NCBI GenBank assembly: GCA_002964805.2
Contig: PUDQ02000076.1
Coordinates: forward strand, 172,019 to 236,018
Direction of reading: 5' to 3'
From: Trametes villosa
Taxonomy: Eukaryota > Basidiomycota > Agaricomycetes > Polyporales > Polyporaceae
Length of the DNA: 64,000 nucleotides
Position 1 is the stretch's first letter; every line of letters begins with the position of its first letter. The notes beneath the pieces were generated by a model that did not search any database, had not been told where the DNA came from, and saw nothing but the letters and a program-made list of their open reading frames with translations. Both the position numbers and the translations under genes were made by a program. Of the stretch, positions 55,515 through 63,737 are shown piece after piece.

Positions 55515-57017
55515 CTAGTCCGTCATGGTGTCGGTGAAAGCCTTGCGACGGCGAACAATGAACTCCGGGAGTTTCGGGGGTTCGGGAAGTTTCGGGGGTG
55601 TGGGGACTTGAGCAGGAACGGGAGTGGGTTGAGACGAGGTCGCTGCTGCCGTGGCCAAGTCTGCCTCAAAGTCCTTCCACCCTCCAGGTTCGCGAATGCT
55701 GTCGATGGGGACGCGGATGGAGTAAACCTTGGCCTTTGCGTTCCTGTCGCTGGTCATGTCGAGGCCGGGGTAGTGAGGGTCCATCCCTTTGGCGATGGTT
55801 GAGGTGACATAGCGAAGGGTGGCGAAAGGCATGTGTAGGTCGGCGTCGGGGACGTAGTAGCCGGTCTGGACGCGAAATGCGGCTATCATAGCGCGCTGGA
55901 GAGGGGGAAGGAGGGCGGTGGGAATGGCGGCGAGACGGTTGACGTCGTCGAACTCTGAGGGATGAATGGGTTTCTCCTCTGGCCAGATCGCTCTGATGAA
56001 TGCCCGAGTACTCCCGGGGATGGGAGCAATGTAGGCGACGAGGACGTCGGTGTTAGGGTCGTCCATGTAAGAGTCGTCGGTCTCGAGGCTGGGCATTGAC
56101 GACGACGACGAGGAGGGTGAGAGCGGGATATATTCAGGGGACGGGCTGCGAGTAGGCGGGTCAAGGAGAGTGGGCGTGGAGATGGGTGGAGTGTGAGCAG
56201 GCTCGCGGACAGGAGACGTGAGTCGGTCCTCGAGGGCTTGTCTCATGTCGTGCCACTCCGAGGACGAGCTTGTCGACGAGGAGGGGGGTTCGGGAGTGGA
56301 CGCCTGTACTTCCAAGGAGTCCGCAACGGGAGGTTCGTTTTCCTTGTTGTCGTCGTTCCAGCTCTCCCAGTTGCCGTTGGGAACTCCCCACCTCGTGGTG
56401 TCCTCCGTGATCTTGTAGAGGGGGTCGCGGCTGCCATTTGTGCCCAGCATACAGTCGATGCGGGCGGGGCCGTCGTGAGTGGGGTTAGGCTGCGGGGCGT
56501 TCCATCCGGCGCGGCGGCGGGGAAGCAGATCTTCGATCTTTCCCAGAGCGGGGTAGAGGGCGACTTGGTTGAGGGCGACCTCGGCGATCTGGACGATCCT
56601 GCTGAAGGCGGAGGTGTAGGAGACGTTGGCTTGCCTGAGGAAAACGATCTCCTGGGGATCCGGATGGTTCTGGACGTAGTTGTCCATGTGGCGGAGAGCG
56701 GGAAGGACGTCGCCGCACATCCGGTACACGTCGACCCAGTGACGTGTTCCGGGGAGCGAGGCGAGGCGTTGATTGACAATCGCCTGGAGATCGGGGTGGA
56801 GGAGAGTCCACCCGAGCCGGTCGGGTAGAGTCCCATTGGAATAGGACGCAGTGGGGAGGCGAGGGAGGTGGTCGTAGGTCGGGTTCACCCCCTTCACAAA
56901 GGAGGGTGTAGGAGGGACGAGGCGTCCCAGGACGGGGGCTTGGAGTCGATTGATCGGAGAGGGGGAGTTCGAGGAGCGAGTGCGGTGTTGGCGGCGAGAG
57001 CGGTGGTTGCGGGCCAT
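55515..57017 (-). CDS. Accessory ORF after pol, 500 aa, unknown
   Basis: The frame is open from 57179; the first ATG after the pol stop is at 57017 (MARNHRSRRQHRTRSS), a very basic start. Two parts look folded: about 50-190 (LLHPDLQAIVNQRLASLPG, VYRMCGDVLPALRHMDNYV, FSRIVQIAEVALNQVALYP) and about 325-450 (DVLVAYIAPIPGSTRAFIRA, LQRAMIAAFRVQTGYYVP, VTSTIAKGMDPHYPGLDM), split by an acidic Ser/Pro-rich stretch. There is no signal peptide and no membrane helix, so it does not look like an envelope protein. It does not resemble Gag or any Pol domain. It lies between pol and the polypurine tract. Function unknown. Confidence 0.7.
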   Translation of the reverse strand: MARNHRSRRQHRTRSSNSPSPINRLQAPVLGRLVPPTPSFVKGVNPTYDHLPRLPTASYSNGTLPDRLGWTLLHPDLQAIVNQRLASLPGTRHWVDVYRMCGDVLPALRHMDNYVQNHPDPQEIVFLRQANVSYTSAFSRIVQIAEVALNQVALYPALGKIEDLLPRRRAGWNAPQPNPTHDGPARIDCMLGTNGSRDPLYKITEDTTRWGVPNGNWESWNDDNKENEPPVADSLEVQASTPEPPSSSTSSSSEWHDMRQALEDRLTSPVREPAHTPPISTPTLLDPPTRSPSPEYIPLSPSSSSSSMPSLETDDSYMDDPNTDVLVAYIAPIPGSTRAFIRAIWPEEKPIHPSEFDDVNRLAAIPTALLPPLQRAMIAAFRVQTGYYVPDADLHMPFATLRYVTSTIAKGMDPHYPGLDMTSDRNAKAKVYSIRVPIDSIREPGGWKDFEADLATAAATSSQPTPVPAQVPTPPKLPEPPKLPEFIVRRRKAFTDTMTD

Positions 57018-57099
57018 TGTCGAAGCTGAGGCTGTCGAAGTCGAGGAGGAGTAGTGCAAGGGGGTTGAGGGAATCCAGAGTGGGCAGGGTCTGGGGATT

Positions 57100-60000
57100 T
57101 CAGGCCATCTTGTGCAGCTTCTTATAGCGTTGAAGAGTTGCTTGTGCGTGTTTGAGGTCTTTCTCACGCAGCCATTCATTCTCGTGCTGCGGACGGCCTT
57201 TCCATGTGACTAGGTACTGGATTCCTCCACGGGCTGGCTTCCTGTGATTGATAATTGCTTCGATTTCCCACTCCTCTTCTCCGTCAATTGTATCCGGTGG
57301 TGGTGACACGTAATTCGGGCCGTGTTCTGGGGTGGTTCGGTAGTGCGTGATCAAGGCGGTGTGAAATACTGGGTGAATCTTCCATGCCTTTGGGAGTCGG
57401 AGTTTCACGGTGGTAGGTCCCATGACTTCGTCGATGACAAAGGGACCTTCTCGTTTTGGTGCGAGTTTCCGGTTGGGATAGGGCAACTTGAGGTTCGTGG
57501 ATTCGAGAAACACCTTATCTCCCTTTTTGAAGGTCACATTGCCTGCTGCCTGTCTCTTGGCCATGGCGGCGGCGGCCTTTGCGTGGGAGGCGATGGCGTT
57601 TTCTCGGAGTTCCTTGAGGTGATTCAATCGTTCTTCAGTGCTGGGATGCTTGGGCTTAGGGTGTACGGTGCCTATAGCTCGTGGTTGATATCCCATCAGA
57701 AGTTCGAAGGGGCTTTTCCCAGTGACTGAATGAGTCCGGTGATTGTGCGCGAATTCAAATTGTGGCAGGAGGGTGCTCCACGTGTCGGGGTAGTTCCCAC
57801 AATAGATCCGCAGTGCGACTTCGATTTCTTGAATAGTTCGTTCTGATTGTCCGTCGGTTTGAGGGTGGTGAGACGTGCTGAGCGATTGGCCAATCCCGAG
57901 GAGTTTATTCATTTCTTGGTATGCGTGTGAGATGAATTGCGGGCCTCGGTCGGATATGATGCGGTCCGGAAGTCCAAATCGGGAGTAAACATCTCTCACG
58001 AGAAGATGTGCGGTGTCCATGGCGTTGGTTTCCTTTGTACATTCGGAGAGAACAATAGCCTTGGATTCGTCGTGGTCGACAACCACTTGGATTGCGTCAA
58101 ACCCGTTGGATAAGGGGAGCCCGGTGACATAGTCCATCGTTATCGTGCCGAACGGCCTTGTTGATCCGCCGTGGGGGATGGGCATCATTCCGGGTTTGGT
58201 GGGATGTGTGTTGACTTTGGCCGTTTGGCATGTTGCGCATCCTTTGACGTATTGGGTGATGAAGTGTCGCATGCCTGGCCACCAGTATTCTCGGCTGACG
58301 AGTTCGAAGGTTTTTTGGATTCCGGGATGTCCCATGACCGCTGGTTCGTGATGTAGGCGGACTACTTCTCGGCGGATATTATCTTCGGGTGGGACGTAGA
58401 CTTTCCCTTTGAAGAGAACAATGCCGTCGTCCATGCGCCAGTCGGTCTTGGTTCCAAAAATAGGTTCCTTCTTGAGGTGCCACGCTCCATTGGTGGAGTC
58501 CATGACTGATTTGTCACGAGAAGTAGTGCTGCGGATTAATTCCTGGAGGTCAACGTGGACTGCCTTGGCGAATAGATCTCCCGGGATCATAGTGACTTCT
58601 TCGTTATCGTGGTCTCCTTGGTCGTGGTCCGGTCTTCTGGATAGAGCATCGGCTTGGACCAGGCTTTTTCCTGGTAGATGTCTGATGACGTAGTTGAATT
58701 CGGATAAGAAGTTGCTCCATCGTGCTTGTCTTCGGTTGAGTTTTCTAGCACTGCGCCAATATGTCAAGTTCTTGTGGTCTGACAGGATTTCCACGGGTTG
58801 TTTGGCGCCCTCGATGTAGTGTCTCCATGTTTCCAGTGCTCGGATGATGGCAAGGAGTTCACGGTCGTAGATCTGGTAGTTGCGTTCGGTTTCGGTAAAG
58901 GATTTTGATAGATATGCACAGGGGTGCCATATCCCTTCCTCCCCTTTTTGCCTCAACACCGCCCCGGTGGCGACTTTGGACGCGTCGCACTCGATTTGGA
59001 ACGGTTTTGATATGTCCGGTTGAAGCAAAATAGGCTCCTCGATGAAGCGCTTCTTGATGTCTTGGAATGCTTGTTCGCATGCGGGGGTCCACTTCCATGG
59101 GTTATCCTTCCGAGTTAAGTCGTTCAGGGGTCTTGCTAAGTCGGCGAATCCTCGTATGAACCTCCGATAGAAGTTCGCAAATCCTAGGAAGCTTTGGACC
59201 TGTTTGACTGTTGTTGGAGTGGGCCAGTCTTTTAGTCCGTCGAGTTTCACCGGGTCCATTGATACTTGTCCTGGTGATACGATTGCTCCTAGGAATTCTA
59301 CCCGTTGAACTTCAAACTCGCATTTCTCTGCCTTGAGGTATAGATCGTTGTCGCGTAGTCGTTCAATTACTAGCCGCGTGTGTTTGCGTAGATCTTCAAG
59401 GTTGTCGGAAAAGAGTAGGATGTCGTCCATATAGATTACTAGCCATCCTTCGGATAGATAGTCGTGGAAGATGGCGTTCATCATGGTTTGGAAGGTTGCA
59501 GGAGCGTTGCAGAGTCCAAAGAACATGACTGTTGGTTCGAATAGTCCTCGAGGGGTTTTGAACGCTGCCTTCCATTGATCGCCTTCTTTGATACGAATGT
59601 TGTTGTATCCGGCTCGAACATCGAGTTTGGTGAAGTATTTCGCTCCGCCTAGCTTGTCGAATAGGTCGGATATTAGCGGTAGAGGTCCTGCGTCCTTGAT
59701 CGTTCCATCATTGAGGTATCGGTAGTCTTGGACTGGTCGTAGTGATCCATCCTTCTTTTTGACGAAGAAGAATGGTGAGGCCATTGGCGATTTGGAGGGT
59801 CGTATGTAACCTTTGGCCAGGTTTTCGTCCACGAACTTGTCGAGTTCTCCTCGTTCTGCTGGGGATAATGGAATAATCTTGCAGTCACGGGGTATAAATT
59901 CTGCCTTTAGCTTGATGTCATGGTCCCATGGCCTTGTAATGGGCATGCGCTCCGCGGATTTCTTGTCAAAAACGTCTCGTAGGTCCAACAAATATTCTGG

Positions 60001-60750
60001 CAGTAATTCTTCGAGTGTCTTGACCTTTTGTCCTTCATGCGCCTTGATCGCTAGATTGGTTGACATTGTTGCTCGTCCAATAGTGAGGTCTTTGGATTGT
60101 TGCCTAAGAGAACTCAAGATTGTATTGGCCTGGACGTTCCAGGTATCATCATCTTCTAGATCTTCCGAGGTTCTCCTGATGAATTGATGGACCCCTTCTG
60201 GGTCTGCTGTTGTTGTTCGTGGTAGTCCCCACATTGGGACTCCTGGTGGGGGGTCGTGATGTTGCTGGTATTCGCGTCGGAGTTGTTGCTTCTTGATAAT
60301 CTTCGGGTCAAACTCGAAATGTCCCGAGTCCCAATTGACCCTTGGATTGTATCTTCGGATCCATGGGATGCCTAGGATGGCGTCGTCTCGTCCTAGGTCG
60401 GCGACGTAGAAGTTTGTGGGTAGTTCATGTCCTCGGACCACAAAGTTGGATTCTACTCGGTGGGTGACTTCTCCAATGGTGTTAATGCTGTCGTCCGCGT
60501 TTCGGAATCGGATTGGTTTTGGTAATTTGACCGTAGGGAGATTGTATTGATTGACGATTCGACGGTTGAGGATTGTTGCATCCGCGCCTGAGTCGAATAG
60601 GGCTCGAATTCCGACGACTTTGGGTCCACACTCAACATATCCGGATAGCAGGTATGCATTTCTGCGCTGCTGGCCGATAGTTACAAATGAGATGGTGTAG
60701 TCCCAGCTACAGGACGAGACGGGCGCCGGGTCCGTTCGTCCTCCTAAAAA
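57100..60750 (-). CDS. Pol polyprotein: protease, RT, RNase H, integrase, chromodomain
   Basis: Read in the -1 frame after gag, giving about 1216 aa. Retropepsin has FDSGADATIL (60597-60568 region). The reverse transcriptase active site is YMDD (about 59433-59422). RNase H follows (IECDASKVATGAVL, YDRELLAIIRALE). The integrase has an HHCC zinc finger (HHEPAVMGHPG, CATCQTAK), the D-D-E core (MDYVTGLPLS, SDRGPQFIS, SERTIQEIE), and a GPY-like region (LAPKREGPFVIDEVMG). A chromodomain closes the protein (WEIEAIINHRKPARG, YLVTWKGRPQHENEW), which in relatives guides insertion to heterochromatin marks. No stop or frameshift is seen. Confidence 0.95.
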   Translation of the reverse strand, partial: FLGGRTDPAPVSSCSWDYTISFVTIGQQRRNAYLLSGYVECGPKVVGIRALFDSGADATILNRRIVNQYNLPTVKLPKPIRFRNADDSINTIGEVTHRVESNFVVRGHELPTNFYVADLGRDDAILGIPWIRRYNPRVNWDSGHFEFDPKIIKKQQLRREYQQHHDPPPGVPMWGLPRTTTADPEGVHQFIRRTSEDLEDDDTWNVQANTILSSLRQQSKDLTIGRATMSTNLAIKAHEGQKVKTLEELLPEYLLDLRDVFDKKSAERMPITRPWDHDIKLKAEFIPRDCKIIPLSPAERGELDKFVDENLAKGYIRPSKSPMASPFFFVKKKDGSLRPVQDYRYLNDGTIKDAGPLPLISDLFDKLGGAKYFTKLDVRAGYNNIRIKEGDQWKAAFKTPRGLFEPTVMFFGLCNAPATFQTMMNAIFHDYLSEGWLVIYMDDILLFSDNLEDLRKHTRLVIERLRDNDLYLKAEKCEFEVQRVEFLGAIVSPGQVSMDPVKLDGLKDWPTPTTVKQVQSFLGFANFYRRFIRGFADLARPLNDLTRKDNPWKWTPACEQAFQDIKKRFIEEPILLQPDISKPFQIECDASKVATGAVLRQKGEEGIWHPCAYLSKSFTETERNYQIYDRELLAIIRALETWRHYIEGAKQPVEILSDHKNLTYWRSARKLNRRQARWSNFLSEFNYVIRHLPGKSLVQADALSRRPDHDQGDHDNEEVTMIPGDLFAKAVHVDLQELIRSTTSRDKSVMDSTNGAWHLKKEPIFGTKTDWRMDDGIVLFKGKVYVPPEDNIRREVVRLHHEPAVMGHPGIQKTFELVSREYWWPGMRHFITQYVKGCATCQTAKVNTHPTKPGMMPIPHGGSTRPFGTITMDYVTGLPLSNGFDAIQVVVDHDESKAIVLSECTKETNAMDTAHLLVRDVYSRFGLPDRIISDRGPQFISHAYQEMNKLLGIGQSLSTSHHPQTDGQSERTIQEIEVALRIYCGNYPDTWSTLLPQFEFAHNHRTHSVTGKSPFELLMGYQPRAIGTVHPKPKHPSTEERLNHLKELRENAIASHAKAAAAMAKRQAAGNVTFKKGDKVFLESTNLKLPYPNRKLAPKREGPFVIDEVMGPTTVKLRLPKAWKIHPVFHTALITHYRTTPEHGPNYVSPPPDTIDGEEEWEIEAIINHRKPARGGIQYLVTWKGRPQHENEWLREKDLKHAQATLQRYKKLHKMA
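60744..60750 (-). promoter_or_regulatory. Likely -1 ribosomal frameshift site between gag and pol
   Basis: The minus strand reads TTTTTAG with the gag stop TAG at its end. The pol frame is one base back and open from about 60765, so tRNA slippage on the T run would give Gag-Pol. The shift is inferred from the frames, not proven. Confidence 0.6.
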
Positions 60751-62522
60751 TCCAAGCCGTCTTCTTCGTCATCGTTATCTCCTAGGGCTACGACACCGAT
60801 TTCCATTTCTTCGGCATCGTCCGATTCGTCTTCCTTGATAGCACGTGTCTTGGTGGTAGGACCTTTCTTCTTGGGGCAGTTCGCTGCACGATGTCTGGGC
60901 TCTCGACAGTAGAAGCATTTGTTCTCCTTCAGGAGTTGTTGTCGAGTCTTCGGATCCATTCGTGTGTTGGTGTTGATTGCGCGAACTTTCGGATTGTCTC
61001 CCCGTTTCTTGAAGTTGGGCTTTAGACCTTGATATTCGTCTACCTCGCGGTTCGTCCTCCATCCCCTCTCGATGTGTATAACTCTGTCAATGAGTTCGTG
61101 CATCGTGGTTGGAGCGGGGTATATGAGGGCGAGCTTGGTGCGGAAGTATTGCGGTAGCTTGGTGTTGTACATGGTTTGTTGGGCGTGATCGTCGTTGATT
61201 CTTGCCCTGACGCATAGGTCGAAGAACTTCGAGTTGAACTTGAAGAGATCTTCTTTCGGGTTGTACTTCAGGGTGGCTAGTTCGACTGAAGCTTTGCCTT
61301 GAGGGTCTATTTCGCCAAAGACCAGGCGAAAATCGGCAACCCATTGTCTCCAAGTTCCGAATCCGAGTGGAGCGCCATGCTCGTCTTCTCCATTTGCTGC
61401 GTCAACCTTGGCTTCGGCCCACCAATGGGTATCGCCTCGCATGTATGAGAGTGCTGAGACGATCTTTGATGTGTCATTGGGATAGTCTTGGGGGCGACTG
61501 AGGAATAAGAGTTGAAGGTCCGTAAGAAATTCGTTGGCCTTGGAGCGATCTCCCATGAAGACCTCGGGTTCTTTGACCTTGCTCTTGTGTCCTGGGTTGA
61601 CTTGTCCTGGAGCGTTGCCTTGTGCGTTCGCTCCCGCTTGTCCACCGCCGGGTGGTCCTCCTCCGCCTCCTCCTCCTGGTGGTCCGCCGCCTGGTCCTCC
61701 TCCTTCTTCGTCATCTCCATCGTCTCCGTCTCCTCCTGGGGGTCCGCCTCCTCTTCCTCCACCATGAGGTTCTCCTCCTGGTGGTCCGCCACCTCCTTGA
61801 GGATGGTTATCGTCATCTTCTGGTGGTTGAGGGGCTTGTGATGTTGTTCCTCGTCCAGCCCTTACGGCCGTCGCGAACGGCGCTGCCGTGCTTGCTGTCT
61901 GAGCAGGTTGCGTGATTGTTGATACTGATGACATTGTATCCTCGACGCGCTTGAGAGTTTCCGTGAATTCTCGTGCGGGTATTCTGACCCCAATTGGCGT
62001 TGTGGGTCTGATGGTTCGTAGGTTGTCCGGTTCGGGACTGGTTTGCCTTTCTTGAGAAGTGTCTTCTCCGCCGAAGTCTTCTTCTTCTGTGGCTGGTTCG
62101 GATGCAGATGCCGGCGATCGCTCGGGATCACTGATCGGCGTGTTCGGGTTTCTGAGATATTCAACTCCTACCAGAGGAGATGGGGCTGGTGTTTCTGTGA
62201 CTGGGGTCCTTGGGGATATTGCGCTTGTCCGTCGATGAGTCGATGGTCTAGGAGAGGGAGTAGGGGCTGTCGAAGTGGAAGGTTTGGTTTCGATGTATTT
62301 CTCGCCTTCTCCTGTGGTGACGTTGTCTGTTTTGGAGCAAGCGAAGAATCCTTGTTTGCTGACGACTTTTTTGTTTAGTCGATGAGGACAGGGTTGGTAT
62401 TTGCAGAGTTGGAATTCCCTTTCTTGAGGAGCCCAGTGAATGTCTTTATGTGTATTGTCGTTGAAGTAATGGTCTCTGGTCTTGCAAGGGAGTCGATCCT
62501 TCGGGATGATGTCCGTGGTCAT
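60744..62522 (-). CDS. Gag capsid/nucleocapsid protein, 592 aa
   Basis: A zinc finger-like HWAPQEREFQLCKYQPCPH stretch lies near the N-terminus. Then follow a disordered Ser/Thr/Pro region and a long Gly/Pro-rich repeat (GGGPPGGEPHGGG and similar). The capsid domain begins about residue 325 (VKEPEVFMGDRSKANEFLTD, ALSYMRGDTHWWAEA, FRLVFGEIDPQGKAS). The CCHC zinc knuckle CFYCREPRHRAANC binds RNA. The C-terminus is acidic. The stop TAG directly follows a run of five T, the likely -1 frameshift site into pol. Its ATG is 14 nt after the stop of the 218-aa ORF. Confidence 0.93.
   Translation of the reverse strand: MTTDIIPKDRLPCKTRDHYFNDNTHKDIHWAPQEREFQLCKYQPCPHRLNKKVVSKQGFFACSKTDNVTTGEGEKYIETKPSTSTAPTPSPRPSTHRRTSAISPRTPVTETPAPSPLVGVEYLRNPNTPISDPERSPASASEPATEEEDFGGEDTSQERQTSPEPDNLRTIRPTTPIGVRIPAREFTETLKRVEDTMSSVSTITQPAQTASTAAPFATAVRAGRGTTSQAPQPPEDDDNHPQGGGGPPGGEPHGGGRGGGPPGGDGDDGDDEEGGGPGGGPPGGGGGGGPPGGGQAGANAQGNAPGQVNPGHKSKVKEPEVFMGDRSKANEFLTDLQLLFLSRPQDYPNDTSKIVSALSYMRGDTHWWAEAKVDAANGEDEHGAPLGFGTWRQWVADFRLVFGEIDPQGKASVELATLKYNPKEDLFKFNSKFFDLCVRARINDDHAQQTMYNTKLPQYFRTKLALIYPAPTTMHELIDRVIHIERGWRTNREVDEYQGLKPNFKKRGDNPKVRAINTNTRMDPKTRQQLLKENKCFYCREPRHRAANCPKKKGPTTKTRAIKEDESDDAEEMEIGVVALGDNDDEEDGLDF
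61615..61800 (-). repeat. Gly/Pro-coding simple repeat in gag
   Basis: Repeated GGTGGTCC-like units encode GGPPGGG and GGDGDDGDDEEGG motifs; probably a flexible linker that varies between copies. Confidence 0.75.
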
Positions 62523-62536
62523 ACACTCGGGTACGA

Positions 62537-63193
62537 CTAGTATTGGGTGTATGGGGTGTGGCTATACACGTTCCTCGTTGCGACCCACTGGAGGTAGATG
62601 TTCTTGGCCGTGAATAGAGCTTGTCCTGAGCTGAGTACGACGGGATAGATTGGGTCCGTAGACTGAAGATTTGTCCACCGACTATGATTTGCTCGGATTT
62701 CTTCTTCCAGGTAGATCCCGAAGTTGTTGAGAATATAGTCGTTGTCTCGATTAACCGGTGGTTCGCCGCGGAAGATTCGAAGTGCCTCTCGGTAATGGAA
62801 TACAGCGTCTTGTAGATGGCGCGAAATAAGCGGGTCTACTTCTGGCCTGAATTGGATAGGGTCGTGGAAGTATGTTGCTGCGTTGAGCGCGCCAATGAGT
62901 TGTGATTCGAAGATGAGTGGGTCAAAGGCGAGTTCTTCTTCGTCGTTCGCGGGGTCGGGTGATGATTCCGGTTCTTCGATGACTGAAGGGTCAACGTATT
63001 CGTCGATTGATCGAGCGAGTTCTTCGTTAGAGAACTGGACGTTCCTGATGTCGAGTTGGTCGTAGTTGAAGCCCGGGACGTGCTCTGGACGTTCAGCGGC
63101 CTCTTCGAGGGTCGTGATGGTGTGCGGACGCGGAGGTAGTTCTTGATGGTACCAGTACGGAGATGCTGGTCGGATTGGCTGGGGACTCCACAC
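62537..63193 (-). CDS. Accessory ORF before gag, 218 aa, unknown
   Basis: The first ORF after the 5' LTR. It starts MWSPQPIRPASPYWYHQEL, has an acidic middle (IEEPESSPDPANDEEEL) and a helical C-half (LIGALNAATYFHDPIQ, HLQDAVFHYREALRIFRGE, YILNNFGIYLEEEIRANH). It has no cysteine cluster, protease or membrane part. It ends 14 nt before the gag ATG in another frame, so gag would need reinitiation, an internal entry, a frameshift or a spliced RNA. It could be a separate N-terminal Gag-like protein. No family recognised. Confidence 0.65.
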   Translation of the reverse strand: MWSPQPIRPASPYWYHQELPPRPHTITTLEEAAERPEHVPGFNYDQLDIRNVQFSNEELARSIDEYVDPSVIEEPESSPDPANDEEELAFDPLIFESQLIGALNAATYFHDPIQFRPEVDPLISRHLQDAVFHYREALRIFRGEPPVNRDNDYILNNFGIYLEEEIRANHSRWTNLQSTDPIYPVVLSSGQALFTAKNIYLQWVATRNVYSHTPYTQY

Positions 63194-63380
63194 GTGAAGT
63201 TCTTCTTCCTCGTGGAGAGGACTTGAGAATAGTCCGGAACGGACAGATGTTTCGGATGGTGACGACGTGGTGGGCGAGTTGTGGAGTCGACGGAGTGGGG
63301 CTAGTAACGCTCGGGTTACACGCCTACGAAGTTGAGCCCTTACACCGCTACGAGGTGAGGGATCCAGAGTTTCGATCTAA
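63194..63380 (-). other. Leader between 5' LTR and first ORF
   Basis: 187 nt. TGGATCCCTCACC on the minus strand about 14 nt inside could be part of a primer-binding site, but its distance from the LTR is unusual. Confidence 0.4.
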
Positions 63381-63732
63381 TGTTAAGATAACACTTGAAG
63401 TGGCGTTCGAGCGCACTCAAAGAGTTATAAATAACAAGTAGATTGATGAGTCAAGAGTACGAGTTGTTACAGGATGAAACAGGAGATCGAAACTGGGGAA
63501 GAGAGAGGGAGAGAGGGGGTCCTTATATACTGTGGGGGAAGGATCTGCGCAGCAGATCCGCAGTGAAGCGCAGCATTGCTGCAGCACGTCCGCAGTCAGT
63601 ATGAGTCAGGTCTGAGCTAAGTATAGTACACCGCAGTCAGGATGAGTCATATGGACTAAATATAGGGGCTGAGTCAGAATGAGTCAGGTCGAGTCATTGG
63701 CCGTATTGGGAACCGAGGATGAAATTGTAACA
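63381..63732 (-). repeat. 5' LTR (right copy) with TATA and Gcn4-type sites
   Basis: Same 352 bp as the left LTR. Read on the minus strand, U3 has TGACTCA at 63680-63686, 63670-63676, 63643-63649 and 63602-63608, then TATATAAG at 63522-63529; one more TGACTCA at 63447-63453 lies downstream of the likely transcription start. Confidence 0.95.
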
Positions 63733-63737
63733 GAGTG
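63733..63737. repeat. Target-site duplication, right copy (GAGTG)
   Basis: GAGTG directly after the right LTR, matching 55121-55125. Confidence 0.93.

Larger units (their letters stand above)
55126..63732 (-). mobile_element. Complete Ty3/gypsy chromovirus-type LTR retrotransposon, 8607 bp
   Basis: Two 352-bp LTRs that look identical, with TGTTA...TAACA ends, flank an internal region on the minus strand. A 5-bp GAGTG target duplication surrounds the element. Order in its own direction: 5' LTR (right), ORF of 218 aa, gag, pol in the -1 frame, ORF of about 500 aa, polypurine tract, 3' LTR (left). The pol end has a chromodomain. All frames are open, so the copy may be able to move. The primer-binding site could not be fixed: the 20 nt after the 5' LTR do not match a tRNA 3' end in the standard position. 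Confidence 0.95.
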
